Assembly (NCBI GenBank): GCA_025352405.1
Contig: JANXTM010000227.1
Location: 1 to 35,018 of the forward strand
Origin: Polaromonas sp.
GTDB taxonomy: Bacteria; Pseudomonadota; Gammaproteobacteria; Burkholderiales; Burkholderiaceae_C
Direction of reading: 5' to 3'
Length of the DNA stretch: 35,018 bases
The position numbers and the translations under genes are program-made. Under the pieces are notes generated by a model. The model ran no database searches, was not told the origin of the DNA, and was given only the letters and a program-made list of their open reading frames with translations. Positions 26,279-34,580 of this stretch are shown piece by piece; position 1 is the stretch's first letter, and every line of letters starts with the position of its first letter.

Positions 26279-27850
26279 ATGCGATCTTTTTTCACGGGCT
26301 TGCTGTGCACCACAGCGATGGTCACTTCTGCGCTAGCCCAGACCCTCACCATCGGTGTGCGCGGTGGGCCCGACTCCATCGATCCGCACTTCACCGCCAC
26401 CGGCACCCATGCCGAAGCGTTGAAGCATGTGTTCGACACCCTGGTCTGGTCGGGTGACGGGCTTGAGCTGATGCCACGCCTTGCCGAGAGCTGGAAAGTG
26501 ATCAACGACAACACCTGGGAATTTAAATTGCGCCGCGGCGTTAAATTTCATGATGGCTCCGAGTTCACGGCGCAAGACGTCAAGTTCTCCATCGAACGTG
26601 TGCCGGTGGTCTCTGGGCCCAACCCCACCACGATCTACGTTCGCCGGGTCAAGGATGTGAAGATCATCGACCCCTACACGGTGCTGGTCATCACCGACGG
26701 CGCAGCCCCTACGCTGCCGAACGATTTCATCCGACTGTTCATCGTCTCGGCGAAGGCGGCTGCCGGCCTGACAAAAGAAACGGCCAACGAGGCTTTCAAC
26801 TCCGGTAAGGCGGCCATCGGCACCGGCCCGTACAAATATGTATCGTGGCAACCAAAAGGCGACCTGGTGCTGGCCCGCAACGACGCCTATTGGGGTCCAA
26901 AGGAGCCATGGGCCAGGCATGTCCGCAAGGAAATTCCAAACGACGCCGCCCGGGTGGCGCAATTGAAGGCTGGCCAGCTGGACTTGATCACTCGTGTGCC
27001 TGCCAGCGACGTTGCGACGCTTCAACGTGATCCGAAAATCACCGTACAGACGGTCGACACCGTGTATGTGTTCAACATTGAGTTGGACTTGCGCGAGAAG
27101 GCCTTGAGCGTCACCGCCAAGGACGGCTCTGCGCTACCCAAAAACCCTTTCCTTGATCTGCGGGTTCGAGAGGCCATTGACCTCGCGATTGACCGCAAGG
27201 CGCTGGCAGAGGTCGCGATGGAAGGTCTGGGTAAACCAGCCAGCCAGATGGTCACGCCATCTATTTTCGGATTTAACAAGACGCTGGGTGAGCGCAAGTA
27301 CGACCCCGCTGGCGCGCGCAAGCTGCTGGCCGATGCCGGTTATGCCAACGGGTTCAAGGTGCAGTTCTCCTTCACACAAGACCGCTTGCCGGGTGACCGC
27401 CAAGTGGGTATCTCCGTCGCGCAAATGCTGGCAGCAGTGGGCATCGACGCGCAGGCCAATGCGCAGCCAGCGGCGGTGTTTTTCCCTGCGCGTACCCGTG
27501 GCGACTATTCCATGTCCATGTCGGGCTGGGGAACCCTGACCGGGGAGGCGCATTACACGCTGTCTTCACTGGCCCACTCGAACGACAAGGAGCGCAAGAT
27601 GGGCGCTTTCAATGTGCTTAACTATAAAAATCCCGTGATGGATAAATTGTTGCAGGATGCGGCGGTGGAAATGGATGTTGGCAAGCGCCGTAAATTCCTG
27701 GAAGACGCGAACGCACTGCTTGAAAAGGATCGTCAGCGTCTGCCGATTGTGGCGGTGGGGTCGGCCTGGGCCATGCAAAAAGGCAAGGTCACTATCAAGC
27801 CGCGAGTTGATGAAGACACGCTGGCGATGAACATCAAACCGGTCAAGTAA
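26279..27850 (+). CDS. Peptide/nickel-family ABC transporter periplasmic binding protein
   Basis: A 523-residue binding protein of the SBP_bac_5 (DppA/OppA) family. The signal peptide MRSFFTGLLCTTAMVTSALA is followed by QTLTIGVRGGPDSIDPHFT. The family signature segments LAESWKVINDNTWEFKLRRG and FHDGSEFTAQDVKFSIERV (residues about 60-105) are clear, as are VREAIDLAIDRKALAEVAMEG and the C-terminal DANALLEKDRQRLPIV. AGGAG lies at 26267-26271 before the ATG. It is the missing extracytoplasmic component for the divergent permease/ATPase genes, so the two arms make one transporter. The ligand may be a dipeptide, but many members bind opines, glutathione, nickel chelates or cyclic amides. Confidence 0.94.
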   Translation: MRSFFTGLLCTTAMVTSALAQTLTIGVRGGPDSIDPHFTATGTHAEALKHVFDTLVWSGDGLELMPRLAESWKVINDNTWEFKLRRGVKFHDGSEFTAQDVKFSIERVPVVSGPNPTTIYVRRVKDVKIIDPYTVLVITDGAAPTLPNDFIRLFIVSAKAAAGLTKETANEAFNSGKAAIGTGPYKYVSWQPKGDLVLARNDAYWGPKEPWARHVRKEIPNDAARVAQLKAGQLDLITRVPASDVATLQRDPKITVQTVDTVYVFNIELDLREKALSVTAKDGSALPKNPFLDLRVREAIDLAIDRKALAEVAMEGLGKPASQMVTPSIFGFNKTLGERKYDPAGARKLLADAGYANGFKVQFSFTQDRLPGDRQVGISVAQMLAAVGIDAQANAQPAAVFFPARTRGDYSMSMSGWGTLTGEAHYTLSSLAHSNDKERKMGAFNVLNYKNPVMDKLLQDAAVEMDVGKRRKFLEDANALLEKDRQRLPIVAVGSAWAMQKGKVTIKPRVDEDTLAMNIKPVK

Positions 27851-27854
27851 CCGC

Positions 27855-28808
27855 ATGTCAGGTATTGCGATAGGCCTGCATGGCGGCTGCGGAACGCTTT
27901 CTCTTAATTTACAAACAGAGGCTGAGTGGGCAGAGAGCCGGGCCCACATGGCCAGCGCGTTGCGCGCCGGTTGGCGCATTCTCCGCGCCGGGGGCTCCGC
28001 ACTGGATGCCGTACAAGCCGCCGTTGTAGTGATGGAAGACAGCCCGCATTTCAACGCGGGCTACGGCGCTGCGCTGACCGAAAAATCAACGCACGAACTT
28101 GATGCGTCGATCATGGATGGTGCGTCGCTGGCCGCCGGTGCCGTGTGCACCGTGCGCCGGGTTCGGAACCCGGTGCTGGCAGCGCGTGCGGTGCTTGACA
28201 GCGGCCGTGCTGTGTTGCTGGCGGGCGAAGCGGCGGACGATTTTGCCGCCAGCCAGGGGCTGGCGATGGTGGCGCCAAATTACTTCACGACACAGCGGCG
28301 GGTTGACGCGCTGAAGCTGCTCCAGCAGCGCGCGGCGACGGGCGCCTTTGTGCCGGCTTCCGAGGCCGAAAAGCACGGCACGGTCGGCGCGGTTGCGCGC
28401 GACCAGCAGGGTCATCTGGCAGCTGCAACCTCTACCGGCGGCTTTAACAACAAACCGTCAGGACGGGTTGGCGACAGCCCACTCATTGGGGCCGGAACCT
28501 ATGCACAAGACGGTGTTTGCGCCGTGTCGTGCACCGGGCAGGGCGAAATTTTTATTCGCCGGGTCGCTGCTTATGACCTTGCAGCACGCATTCGCTATGG
28601 CGGCCAACCGCTGGAGGCAGCTGCTACCAGCCTGGTGTTTGAGACCTTGTCCAGCCACTTTATCGGGGCCGGTCTGATCGCGCTGGGGGCAAGCGGAAAT
28701 CCAGTCGCGCCCTTTAATACCCTGGGTATGTACCGCGGATGGATCACCACCGATGGCGAGCTGACGGTGGCGACCCATCAAGAATTACATCATCTGGGAG
28801 CCGCATGA
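27855..28808 (+). CDS. Isoaspartyl peptidase/L-asparaginase-type Ntn hydrolase
   Basis: A 317-residue protein of the T2 threonine-peptidase family (EcAIII/IaaA type). It is made as a precursor that cleaves itself ahead of the nucleophile Thr; here this is T176 in KHGTVGAVARD. The N-terminal IGLHGGCGTL, HFNAGYGAALTEKSTHELDASIMDG (residues about 57-80) and ATSTGGFNNKPSGRVGDSP-type C-terminal substrate loop with GAGTYA are diagnostic. Members remove beta-aspartyl residues or side-chain amides from small molecules. The gene starts 4 bases after the binding protein and its stop overlaps the next gene (ATGA at 28805). Within this island it could cut an iso-peptide or half-amide formed by the other hydrolases (inference). 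The usual cytoplasmic location fits the lack of a signal peptide. Confidence 0.92.
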   Translation: MSGIAIGLHGGCGTLSLNLQTEAEWAESRAHMASALRAGWRILRAGGSALDAVQAAVVVMEDSPHFNAGYGAALTEKSTHELDASIMDGASLAAGAVCTVRRVRNPVLAARAVLDSGRAVLLAGEAADDFAASQGLAMVAPNYFTTQRRVDALKLLQQRAATGAFVPASEAEKHGTVGAVARDQQGHLAAATSTGGFNNKPSGRVGDSPLIGAGTYAQDGVCAVSCTGQGEIFIRRVAAYDLAARIRYGGQPLEAAATSLVFETLSSHFIGAGLIALGASGNPVAPFNTLGMYRGWITTDGELTVATHQELHHLGAA

Positions 28809-29863
28809 TGAAGGTAGAGCAGCCAATTTTGATATGGGGTGCCGGCGCTATCGGCGGCGTGCTGGGTGCCTACTGGGCACGGGCCGGGCTGCCAGTGCTG
28901 ATGGTTGATATTGTTCGCGAACATATTGAGGTTTGCCGCACATCGGGCTTGTCAATCACCGGCCCGGTCGAGCAATTCACTCAGGTTGTTCCGGCGGTCA
29001 CGCCCGACGAACTGGAAGGCGTTTTTGAGGTCATCGTGCTGGCAGTGAAGGCGCAGGCGACCGAGGCCGCATTGGCCATGTTGATGCCCCATCTGGCCCC
29101 CGGTGGCTACGTTCTGTCGGCGCAAAATGGTTTGAATGAGTTGGTCATCGCGCGCGCGGTGGGTCAAGAGCGCACGATGGGCTGCTTTGTCAACTTTGGC
29201 GCTGACTGGCTGGGTGCAGGCGAAATTCTTTTTGGTAACCGGGCGGCCGTGGTGGTGGGCGAGGTGGACGGCTCCATACGCGAGCGCACCCGGCAGATGC
29301 ACCGCCACCTTTTGATCTTTGAGCCGCAGGCCATATTGACCGACAACCTCTGGGGCTACCTGTGGGGGAAACTGGCCTACGGTGCCATGTTGTTTGCCAC
29401 CGCGCTCACCGATGATTCGATGACAGAAAACTTTGCCGACCCGCGGCGCTTTATCGTGTTCGATCAACTGGCTCGGGAAGTAATGGCTGTAGCGGCGGCG
29501 CGCGCTGTCGTGCCGGTGGGATTCAACGGTTTTGACCCCAGTTGCTTTGCGCCGGGTGCATCGAACGCAGGGGCACGCGCGTCAATTGCAGCTTTGGCTG
29601 AATTCAACAGCCACACAGCCAAAACCCACTCGGGCATTCACCGCGATCTTGCCGTTCGCAAGCGCAAAACAGAAGTTGATCCGCAGATCGGCGTCATCGT
29701 GGCGCTGGGCCGCGAGGTGGGTATTGCAACCCCAGCGATTGCCTGCCTGGTCGCGCTGATTCACGACATAGAGGACGGGCGGCGTCCGCTTGCGTACGAG
29801 ACCTTCGATGTGTTGATCCAGGTCTGCCAGGCTACCCCGAAAACTGTTAGCTCGCCCGCCTAG
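28805..29863 (+). CDS. Ketopantoate reductase (ApbA/PanE)-family dehydrogenase
   Basis: A 352-residue NADP-dependent reductase of the ApbA/PanE fold. N-terminal dinucleotide motif ILIWGAGAIGGVLGAYWARAG, the hallmark VIVLAVKAQATEAAL and SAQNGLNE (residues about 100-125), and the C-terminal helical domain with the active-site Lys region FNSHTAKTHSGIHRDLAVRKRKTEVD. The protein is longer than E. coli PanE (303) and belongs to the broad group of 2-oxo- or hydroxy-acid reductases that accept branched substrates, so it is probably not the pantothenate enzyme; no panB/panC genes are here. GGGAG precedes the ATG at 28805, which overlaps the hydrolase stop by 4 bases. It would oxidise or reduce a product released by the hydrolases (inference). 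Confidence 0.88.
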   Translation: MMKVEQPILIWGAGAIGGVLGAYWARAGLPVLMVDIVREHIEVCRTSGLSITGPVEQFTQVVPAVTPDELEGVFEVIVLAVKAQATEAALAMLMPHLAPGGYVLSAQNGLNELVIARAVGQERTMGCFVNFGADWLGAGEILFGNRAAVVVGEVDGSIRERTRQMHRHLLIFEPQAILTDNLWGYLWGKLAYGAMLFATALTDDSMTENFADPRRFIVFDQLAREVMAVAAARAVVPVGFNGFDPSCFAPGASNAGARASIAALAEFNSHTAKTHSGIHRDLAVRKRKTEVDPQIGVIVALGREVGIATPAIACLVALIHDIEDGRRPLAYETFDVLIQVCQATPKTVSSPA

Positions 29864-29898
29864 ATGCGCTCTTTATTTGTCTACCTATTGGACCCGTC

Positions 29899-30666
29899 AT
29901 GATGCTTGATTTTTCTGGCAAGACAGCCATCGTCACGGGCGCTGCGCACGGCTTTGGGCGCGCGATCTGTATTGCGCTGGCAGAAAACGGTGCCGACGTC
30001 TGGGCGCTTGATATTGAGGAAGATGGGTTGGCGCAAACCGCGCAACTGTGCGGCGAGGCCAGTGGTCATTGCCAGGCCCGCGTCGTGGACATCACCCAAC
30101 CCGCCGCCGTGACCGCGCTGGTGGACGAAATCTGCCGCGCCCGCGGACAGGTCGACATTCTAGTGAACAACGCTGGCGGCGTTCTTGGACAAGTGGGGCG
30201 TCCTCTTGAAACCGTGACCCCGGAACAGTGGAATGCGATTTTTGCAGTCAATGTCAGCGGTGCTTTTTATTTGTGCCAGGCGGTTGCGCCTGGCATGAAG
30301 GCTGCCCGCTCGGGTCGCATCGTGAATATTTCCAGCGGCGCTGGTTTGACGGTCAGCCTGACCGGCATTCAGGCGTATGCAGCGTCCAAGGCTGCACTGA
30401 TCAGCCTGACGCGGCAGCTGGGGCACGAGCTTGGCGAGTGGGGTATCACCGTCAATTGCATTGCCCCCGGATTCGTGCGATCAAACCCTAATACCGAGCG
30501 CCAGTGGGAGGCCATGGGCGCTGCCGGTCAGCAGGCGCTGCTAAACGGTATCGCGCTGAAACGTCTCGGAACGTCAGAAGACATTGCGTTCGGGGTTTTG
30601 TTTTTTGCCTCGGCGCACGCTGGCTGGATCAGCGGACAAACCATTTCTATTGACGGTGGCAAGTAG
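29899..30666 (+). CDS. SDR-family dehydrogenase, end of catabolic island
   Basis: A 255-residue classical short-chain dehydrogenase. TGAAHGFGRAI (cofactor glycine motif), DILVNNAGG, catalytic S145/S146 in NISSGAG and Y160-x3-K164 in YAASK are all present; an acidic residue after the second strand (ALDIEED) points to NAD(H) preference. The C-terminal WISGQTISIDGGK is the usual ending. It starts 35 bases after the PanE-family gene, is on the same strand and ends the plus-strand arm of the divergent island. It converges on kynA with no clear terminator in the 36-base gap. The substrate is unknown; the place in the operon suggests that it acts on the carbon skeleton released by hydrolysis. Confidence 0.93.
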   Translation: MMLDFSGKTAIVTGAAHGFGRAICIALAENGADVWALDIEEDGLAQTAQLCGEASGHCQARVVDITQPAAVTALVDEICRARGQVDILVNNAGGVLGQVGRPLETVTPEQWNAIFAVNVSGAFYLCQAVAPGMKAARSGRIVNISSGAGLTVSLTGIQAYAASKAALISLTRQLGHELGEWGITVNCIAPGFVRSNPNTERQWEAMGAAGQQALLNGIALKRLGTSEDIAFGVLFFASAHAGWISGQTISIDGGK

Positions 30667-30702
30667 TTTGAGTGGTCTTGGCTCTGCACATGCAGGTTTG
30701 AA

Positions 30703-31551
30703 TTACAGGGCCGTGCGCAGCTTCCAGATTTCCGGAAATAACACCACGTCCAGCATCTTGCGCAGGTAGCTCACGCCGCCGGTGCCGCCGGTACCGCGCT
30801 TGAAGCCGATTACGCGTTCTACTGTGGTGACATGCCGAAAGCGCCAGAGGCGAAAGGCGTCCTCCAGATCGGTGAGTTCTTCACCCAGCTGGTACAGATC
30901 CCAGTGCGCTTTGGGGTTGCGGTAGGCGACCAGCCATGCAAGTTCTACTGCCTCGCTTTCTGCATAGGCTTGTGTCCAGTCACGTTCAAGGTGGCTGGCG
31001 GGCACGGTCAGGCCCCGGCGGGCCAGCAGGCGCAGGGCCTCGTCATAGAGTGACGGTGCTTCAAATGCTTCTTGAACCTGGGCCAGCAGGTCTGGCCGGT
31101 GCGCATGCGGTGTGAGCATGGCGGCATTCTTATTGCCCAGTGCGAATTCAATACAGCGGTACTGCGCGCTTTGAAAGCCGCTTGAGTTGGCCAAGTAGGG
31201 ACGTATGGCGCTGTACTCGGGGGGTGTCATGGTGGCCAGCACGTCCCAGGCGTGGACCAGTTGCTCCATGATTTTGCTCACGCGGGCAAGTTTTTTAAAA
31301 GCATCACCCAGTTCATCTGCCGCCACGTTTGCAATCGCCGCGCGCAGCTCGTGCAGCATCAGCTTCATCCAGAGTTCACTGGTCTGGTGCTGGATGATGA
31401 AGAGCATCTCGTTGTGGTCCGGCGACAGCGGTTTTTGTGCGTCCAGAATGGCGTCAAGCTGCAGATAGTCGCCGTAACTCATGGATTTGCTGAAGTCGAG
31501 TTGGGCTTTTTCTTCACGCACGATGTCGGCCGGGTGTTGTGCTTCGATCAT
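30703..31551 (-). CDS. kynA: Tryptophan 2,3-dioxygenase
   Basis: A 282-residue heme dioxygenase that opens the indole ring of L-tryptophan to N-formylkynurenine, the first step of the kynurenine pathway. The distal/substrate segment [20 protein letters not shown] is present and the proximal heme ligand is H240 in [20 protein letters not shown]; the C-terminal [15 protein letters not shown] loop is the substrate-closing motif. Length matches the bacterial enzyme (about 280-300). It starts 1 base after the kynU stop, so translation is coupled, and it is the last gene of the kynB-kynU-kynA operon. Confidence 0.97.
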   Translation of the reverse strand: MIEAQHPADIVREEKAQLDFSKSMSYGDYLQLDAILDAQKPLSPDHNEMLFIIQHQTSELWMKLMLHELRAAIANVAADELGDAFKKLARVSKIMEQLVHAWDVLATMTPPEYSAIRPYLANSSGFQSAQYRCIEFALGNKNAAMLTPHAHRPDLLAQVQEAFEAPSLYDEALRLLARRGLTVPASHLERDWTQAYAESEAVELAWLVAYRNPKAHWDLYQLGEELTDLEDAFRLWRFRHVTTVERVIGFKRGTGGTGGVSYLRKMLDVVLFPEIWKLRTAL

Positions 31552-31552
31552 G

Positions 31553-32872
31553 TCATGTCACCGCGTTCTTCTGGTTGAATTCGGGCTTTTTCCATTCAGC
31601 CGTTTCTAGCACCTGTTTGAGATGTTCAACGGCGTTCCAGATGTCTTCAAATCCGATGTACAGCGGGGTAAAGCCGAAACGCAGGATGTCCGGCATACCT
31701 GTTTTTCCTGAGCACGGCCCGTCCTGAGCTTGTCGAAAGGTCGAAGAATCTCCGCTGCGGAAATCACCAATCACGCCGCGTGCAATCAAGGCTTGAACAA
31801 TGGCGTAGGCGCCCGTCTGGCGGGTCAGGCAAACTTGGGAGCCGCGCTGGGCATGATCGCGCGGCGTTGCAAGGCCCAGACCGTGGCCGCTGCAATGGGT
31901 TTCAACCAGTTCGATAAACAGGTCAGTCAGCGCAAGTGACTTTCGCCGCAGCGCTGCCGTGCCGCCCATGGGCTGCGCGGCCAAAACGGTGTCCAGCCCG
32001 CATTCCAGCGCGACCATGCTCAAGATGGGCTGGGTGCCGCACAGGTATCGCGTGATGCCGGGCGCAGGGCGGTAGTCGGGCGTGAACTCAAACGGTACGG
32101 CGTGGCCCCACCAGCCAGACAGTGGTTGCCAGAAACGGTCTGCGTGTTTGGGGTTGACCCAGACAAAAGCCGGTGCGCCAGGGCCACCGTTCAAATATTT
32201 GTAACCACAACCGACTGAAAAATCCGCCCTTGCACCGTTCAGGTCTACAGGAACGGCACCCGCGCTGTGCGCCAGATCCCATACCGTCAAAATGCCGGCG
32301 TTGTGGGCGGCGGCCGTGACGCTTTTCATATTGTGCATGGCGCCTGTGCGGTAGTTGACATGGGTCAGCATCAGCACGGCAACATCGGCTGTCAGCGCAT
32401 CGGCGAGGTCTTCAGGCTCGACCAGCACCAGACGCAGACCGCGCTGCCTGCACAGGCCTTCAGCAATGTAGAGGTCGGTCGGAAAGTTGCTGCGCTCGCT
32501 GATCAGCACCTTGCGCGTGGGTGCGTCTTCGGCAGCCATGTGCAGCGCGGCGCTCAGCACTTTATACAAATTGATCGAGGTGCTGTCGGTCGCCACGACT
32601 TCGCCGGGCGCGGCACCAATGAGTTGCGCAATCTTGTTACCCAGGCGTTGCGGCATGTCAAACCAGCCAGCGCTGTTCCAGCTACGGATCAGGCCCTGGC
32701 CCCATTCATGGGTGACGGCTTCGGCAACGCGTGCTGCGGTAGTTTTGGGAAGCGCGCCGAGCGAGTTGCCATCAAGGTAAATAACGCCTTCGGGCAGGCT
32801 GAACTGGTGACGTAGCGCGCGCAGCGGGTCTTGCGCGTCCAGGGCGCGACAGTCTTTGAGGGTTTTGCTCAT
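31553..32872 (-). CDS. kynU: Kynureninase (with in-frame insertion)
   Basis: A 439-residue PLP enzyme that cleaves kynurenine to anthranilate and alanine. Start region [19 protein letters not shown], the PLP Lys K225 in [16 protein letters not shown], and the C-terminal [19 protein letters not shown] are family motifs. The ATG at 32872 is chosen; a frame open to 32926 would overlap kynB. About 21 residues ([13 protein letters not shown] and following) interrupt the highly conserved stretch between GDFR and PDILRFGF. They are encoded by 31694-31756, whose core resembles a REP-like repeat seen in many Burkholderiales. The frame is kept, so the enzyme may still fold, but the insertion is close to the active-site/dimer region. 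About 20 residues over the usual length agrees with it. Confidence 0.95.
   Translation of the reverse strand: MSKTLKDCRALDAQDPLRALRHQFSLPEGVIYLDGNSLGALPKTTAARVAEAVTHEWGQGLIRSWNSAGWFDMPQRLGNKIAQLIGAAPGEVVATDSTSINLYKVLSAALHMAAEDAPTRKVLISERSNFPTDLYIAEGLCRQRGLRLVLVEPEDLADALTADVAVLMLTHVNYRTGAMHNMKSVTAAAHNAGILTVWDLAHSAGAVPVDLNGARADFSVGCGYKYLNGGPGAPAFVWVNPKHADRFWQPLSGWWGHAVPFEFTPDYRPAPGITRYLCGTQPILSMVALECGLDTVLAAQPMGGTAALRRKSLALTDLFIELVETHCSGHGLGLATPRDHAQRGSQVCLTRQTGAYAIVQALIARGVIGDFRSGDSSTFRQAQDGPCSGKTGMPDILRFGFTPLYIGFEDIWNAVEHLKQVLETAEWKKPEFNQKNAVT
31694..31756. repeat. REP-like element inserted in kynU
   Basis: A 63-base block (21 codons) present between codons that are adjacent in other kynureninases. 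The core GTCCTGAGCTTGTCGAAAGG (31721-31740) is, from memory, a widespread extragenic palindromic element of Burkholderiales, and CCTGAGC occurs twice in the block. Insertion of a multiple of three preserves the kynU frame. Confidence 0.65.
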
Positions 32873-32885
32873 AGGTGCATTTTCT

Positions 32886-33533
32886 TCAGGGAAGTTCGCG
32901 CAGGATGGCTCTAACGGGTGAAGCATCGGCCCGCATCAACTTGAGCGGAAGCGCAATCAGTTCGTAGTCGCCTTCGGGCACATCGTCGAGCACCAGGTTT
33001 TCCAGCACGCGCAGATTGCCTGCCAGTAACTGCTGGTGGCACGGCAGGTCTTGGCTGGCGGCAGGGTCCACGCTGGGGGTGTCAATGCCAATCAGCAAAA
33101 GGGGAGTAGCTATGTTTTTTGTAGCTAAAAGCGCAAGTGTTTGTTGACCTAGAGCCGTGAAAGCTGCCCAAGATTGGCTGGCAGTGCGTGCGGTGCGCAA
33201 GAGCACGCGCTGGGGCAGGTTGTCTAGCGCATGGGCAATGTGTTCGGGCAAAACTAGTGGTCCGCTGTCGAGGCAGTGAATCACGCGGCATCGGCCAAGG
33301 TAGGGTGCCAGGTCTAGTTCGCCCGAACTCAGGCCGCCGTTGGCGTAGTGCATGGGTGCATCTGCATGGGCACCGGTGTGTGGTGACAACGTGATGCTGT
33401 TGACGTTTACGGGGCAGCCGGGGCTAAGGGAAAAGTGCAACCGCTGCGAATATGGGGTGTCACCAGGGAAGACCTCGGCACGTTCGTCAACGGCCGGTGA
33501 GATGTCCCATATTCTTATCGGTTTGGCTGTCAT
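32886..33533 (-). CDS. kynB: Kynurenine formamidase
   Basis: A 215-residue cyclase-family metal hydrolase that removes the formyl group from N-formylkynurenine. The metal-site motif [12 protein letters not shown] (H52, H56, D58, H62) and the opening [21 protein letters not shown] are diagnostic; C-terminal [11 protein letters not shown] and [21 protein letters not shown] complete the family profile. A GTG two codons upstream (33539) is an alternative start; no strong ribosome site decides. It is the first gene of the operon and kynU starts 13 bases after its stop. Part of the segment [18 protein letters not shown] is encoded by a copy of the short palindromic repeat (33088-33130) and is a few residues longer than in related enzymes. 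Confidence 0.95.
   Translation of the reverse strand: MTAKPIRIWDISPAVDERAEVFPGDTPYSQRLHFSLSPGCPVNVNSITLSPHTGAHADAPMHYANGGLSSGELDLAPYLGRCRVIHCLDSGPLVLPEHIAHALDNLPQRVLLRTARTASQSWAAFTALGQQTLALLATKNIATPLLLIGIDTPSVDPAASQDLPCHQQLLAGNLRVLENLVLDDVPEGDYELIALPLKLMRADASPVRAILRELP
33088..33130 (-). repeat. Short palindromic repeat, copy 5 (inside kynB)
   Basis: On the minus strand GCTAC, the spacer AAAAAAC and ATAGC, followed by ...TGCTGATTGG. The same right-hand flank occurs in copy 1. It is translated in frame as A-T-K-N-I-A-T, parallel to A-T-K-I-I-A in the CitE-like gene. Confidence 0.65.
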
Positions 33534-33567
33534 GGACACGAAGGTAGCACCGCTGCAAATACTGTTG

Positions 33568-33617
33568 TGTCGGTTATTTCCGACAATACTTAAAAATACT
33601 TCAAGCCTTAAGTATTT
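33568..33617. promoter_or_regulatory. Two inverted repeats in kynB/SDR divergent region
   Basis: TGTCGG-TTATTT-CCGACA (33568-33585) and AAATACTT-N8-AAGTATTT (33594-33617) are both exact inverted repeats in the 186-base gap between kynB and the SDR gene. AATACTTA also precedes the second (33586-33593 region), giving a repeated half-site. The position suggests control of the kyn operon, perhaps by a KynR (Lrp/AsnC-type) protein as in Pseudomonas, which is not encoded here. Confidence 0.5.
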
Positions 33618-33719
33618 GTGGTGGTGTGGCTAGCAGACAGCAACGCATGAACAAGTCGCCACTACATTGCATCGGCTGGGGCACAATCGAATTTTTACAA
33701 AGAGGCAAAGGCACATCCC

Positions 33720-34496
33720 ATGAGTTCAATTGATAAGGCAAGCAACAAGGTCGCGCTCGTTACAGGCGCTGGCACCGGCATTGGCCGGTCAGTAGCGCTG
33801 GCGTTTTTGCGTGAGGGCTACAACGTGGTGCTGGTCGGGCGACGCATGGAGCCGCTGGAAAGCGTCGCCAAGGAGTCAGAACTGATTGCTGGCGCTGGGC
33901 GTGCCCTGCCGGTGTCAACCGATGTCGGTAACGCCGAATCGGTTGCAGCACTGTTTGCCAAAATCCACGAGGTGTTCGGGCGCATCGACGTGCTGTTTAA
34001 CAACGCCGGTATCAGCGGTATGGGTACCAACTTTGAAGACATCACTTTTGAAACCTGGCAAAACGTCGTCAATATCAATTTGACGGGTTCTTTTTTATGC
34101 GCCCAGGGCGCTTTCAAAATGATGAAAGACCAGTTGCCCCAGGGCGGACGCATTATCAATAACGGATCGATTTCTGCGCACGCTCCGCGGCCCAATTCAG
34201 CGTCTTATACGGCTACCAAACACGCCATTACCGGCTTGACAAAATCCATCTCGCTGGATGGGCGCAAGTACAACATTGCCTGCGGGCAAATTGATATTGG
34301 CAACGCTATGACAGAGCTCTCAGCTCGCATGGCCAAGGGTGTGCCACAAGCCAATGGCGAAATCGCGATTGAGCCGATGATGGATGCCAGTGAAGTGGCC
34401 GACGCGGTGGTGCACATGGCCTCGCTGCCGCTGTCTACCAACGTGCAGTTCATGACCATCATGGCGACGAAGATGCCGTTCGTGGGGCGCGGTTAA
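33720..34496 (+). CDS. SDR-family oxidoreductase
   Basis: A 258-residue classical short-chain dehydrogenase. The cofactor motif is [15 protein letters not shown], followed by VLVGRR (Arg after strand 2, suggesting NADPH), DVLFNNAGI, and the catalytic Y163-x3-K167 in SYTATKHA with Ser in [10 protein letters not shown]. The C-terminal part lacks the common S-G-x-x-x-x-V-D-G-G ending and instead runs [22 protein letters not shown], which belongs to a subgroup often annotated as 3-ketoacyl-ACP-reductase-like. It is divergent from kynB and may share the regulatory region. AGAGG is about 18 bases upstream of the ATG, so the ribosome site is poorly placed. The substrate is unknown. Confidence 0.92.
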   Translation: MSSIDKASNKVALVTGAGTGIGRSVALAFLREGYNVVLVGRRMEPLESVAKESELIAGAGRALPVSTDVGNAESVAALFAKIHEVFGRIDVLFNNAGISGMGTNFEDITFETWQNVVNINLTGSFLCAQGAFKMMKDQLPQGGRIINNGSISAHAPRPNSASYTATKHAITGLTKSISLDGRKYNIACGQIDIGNAMTELSARMAKGVPQANGEIAIEPMMDASEVADAVVHMASLPLSTNVQFMTIMATKMPFVGRG

Positions 34497-34580
34497 TTCA
34501 GGCCAAAACGCATTCACGTATGCGGCACGATGCGGCAGAGGGTTTCCCGCTGCTGCATCGGTGTCGGCCTGTTGGGGGTG

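Noticed and set aside
26333-27025. Minus-strand open frame (230 codons) opposite the binding-protein gene
   Set aside because: A shadow of a well-supported SBP_bac_5 gene; it has no family motif and no ribosome site.
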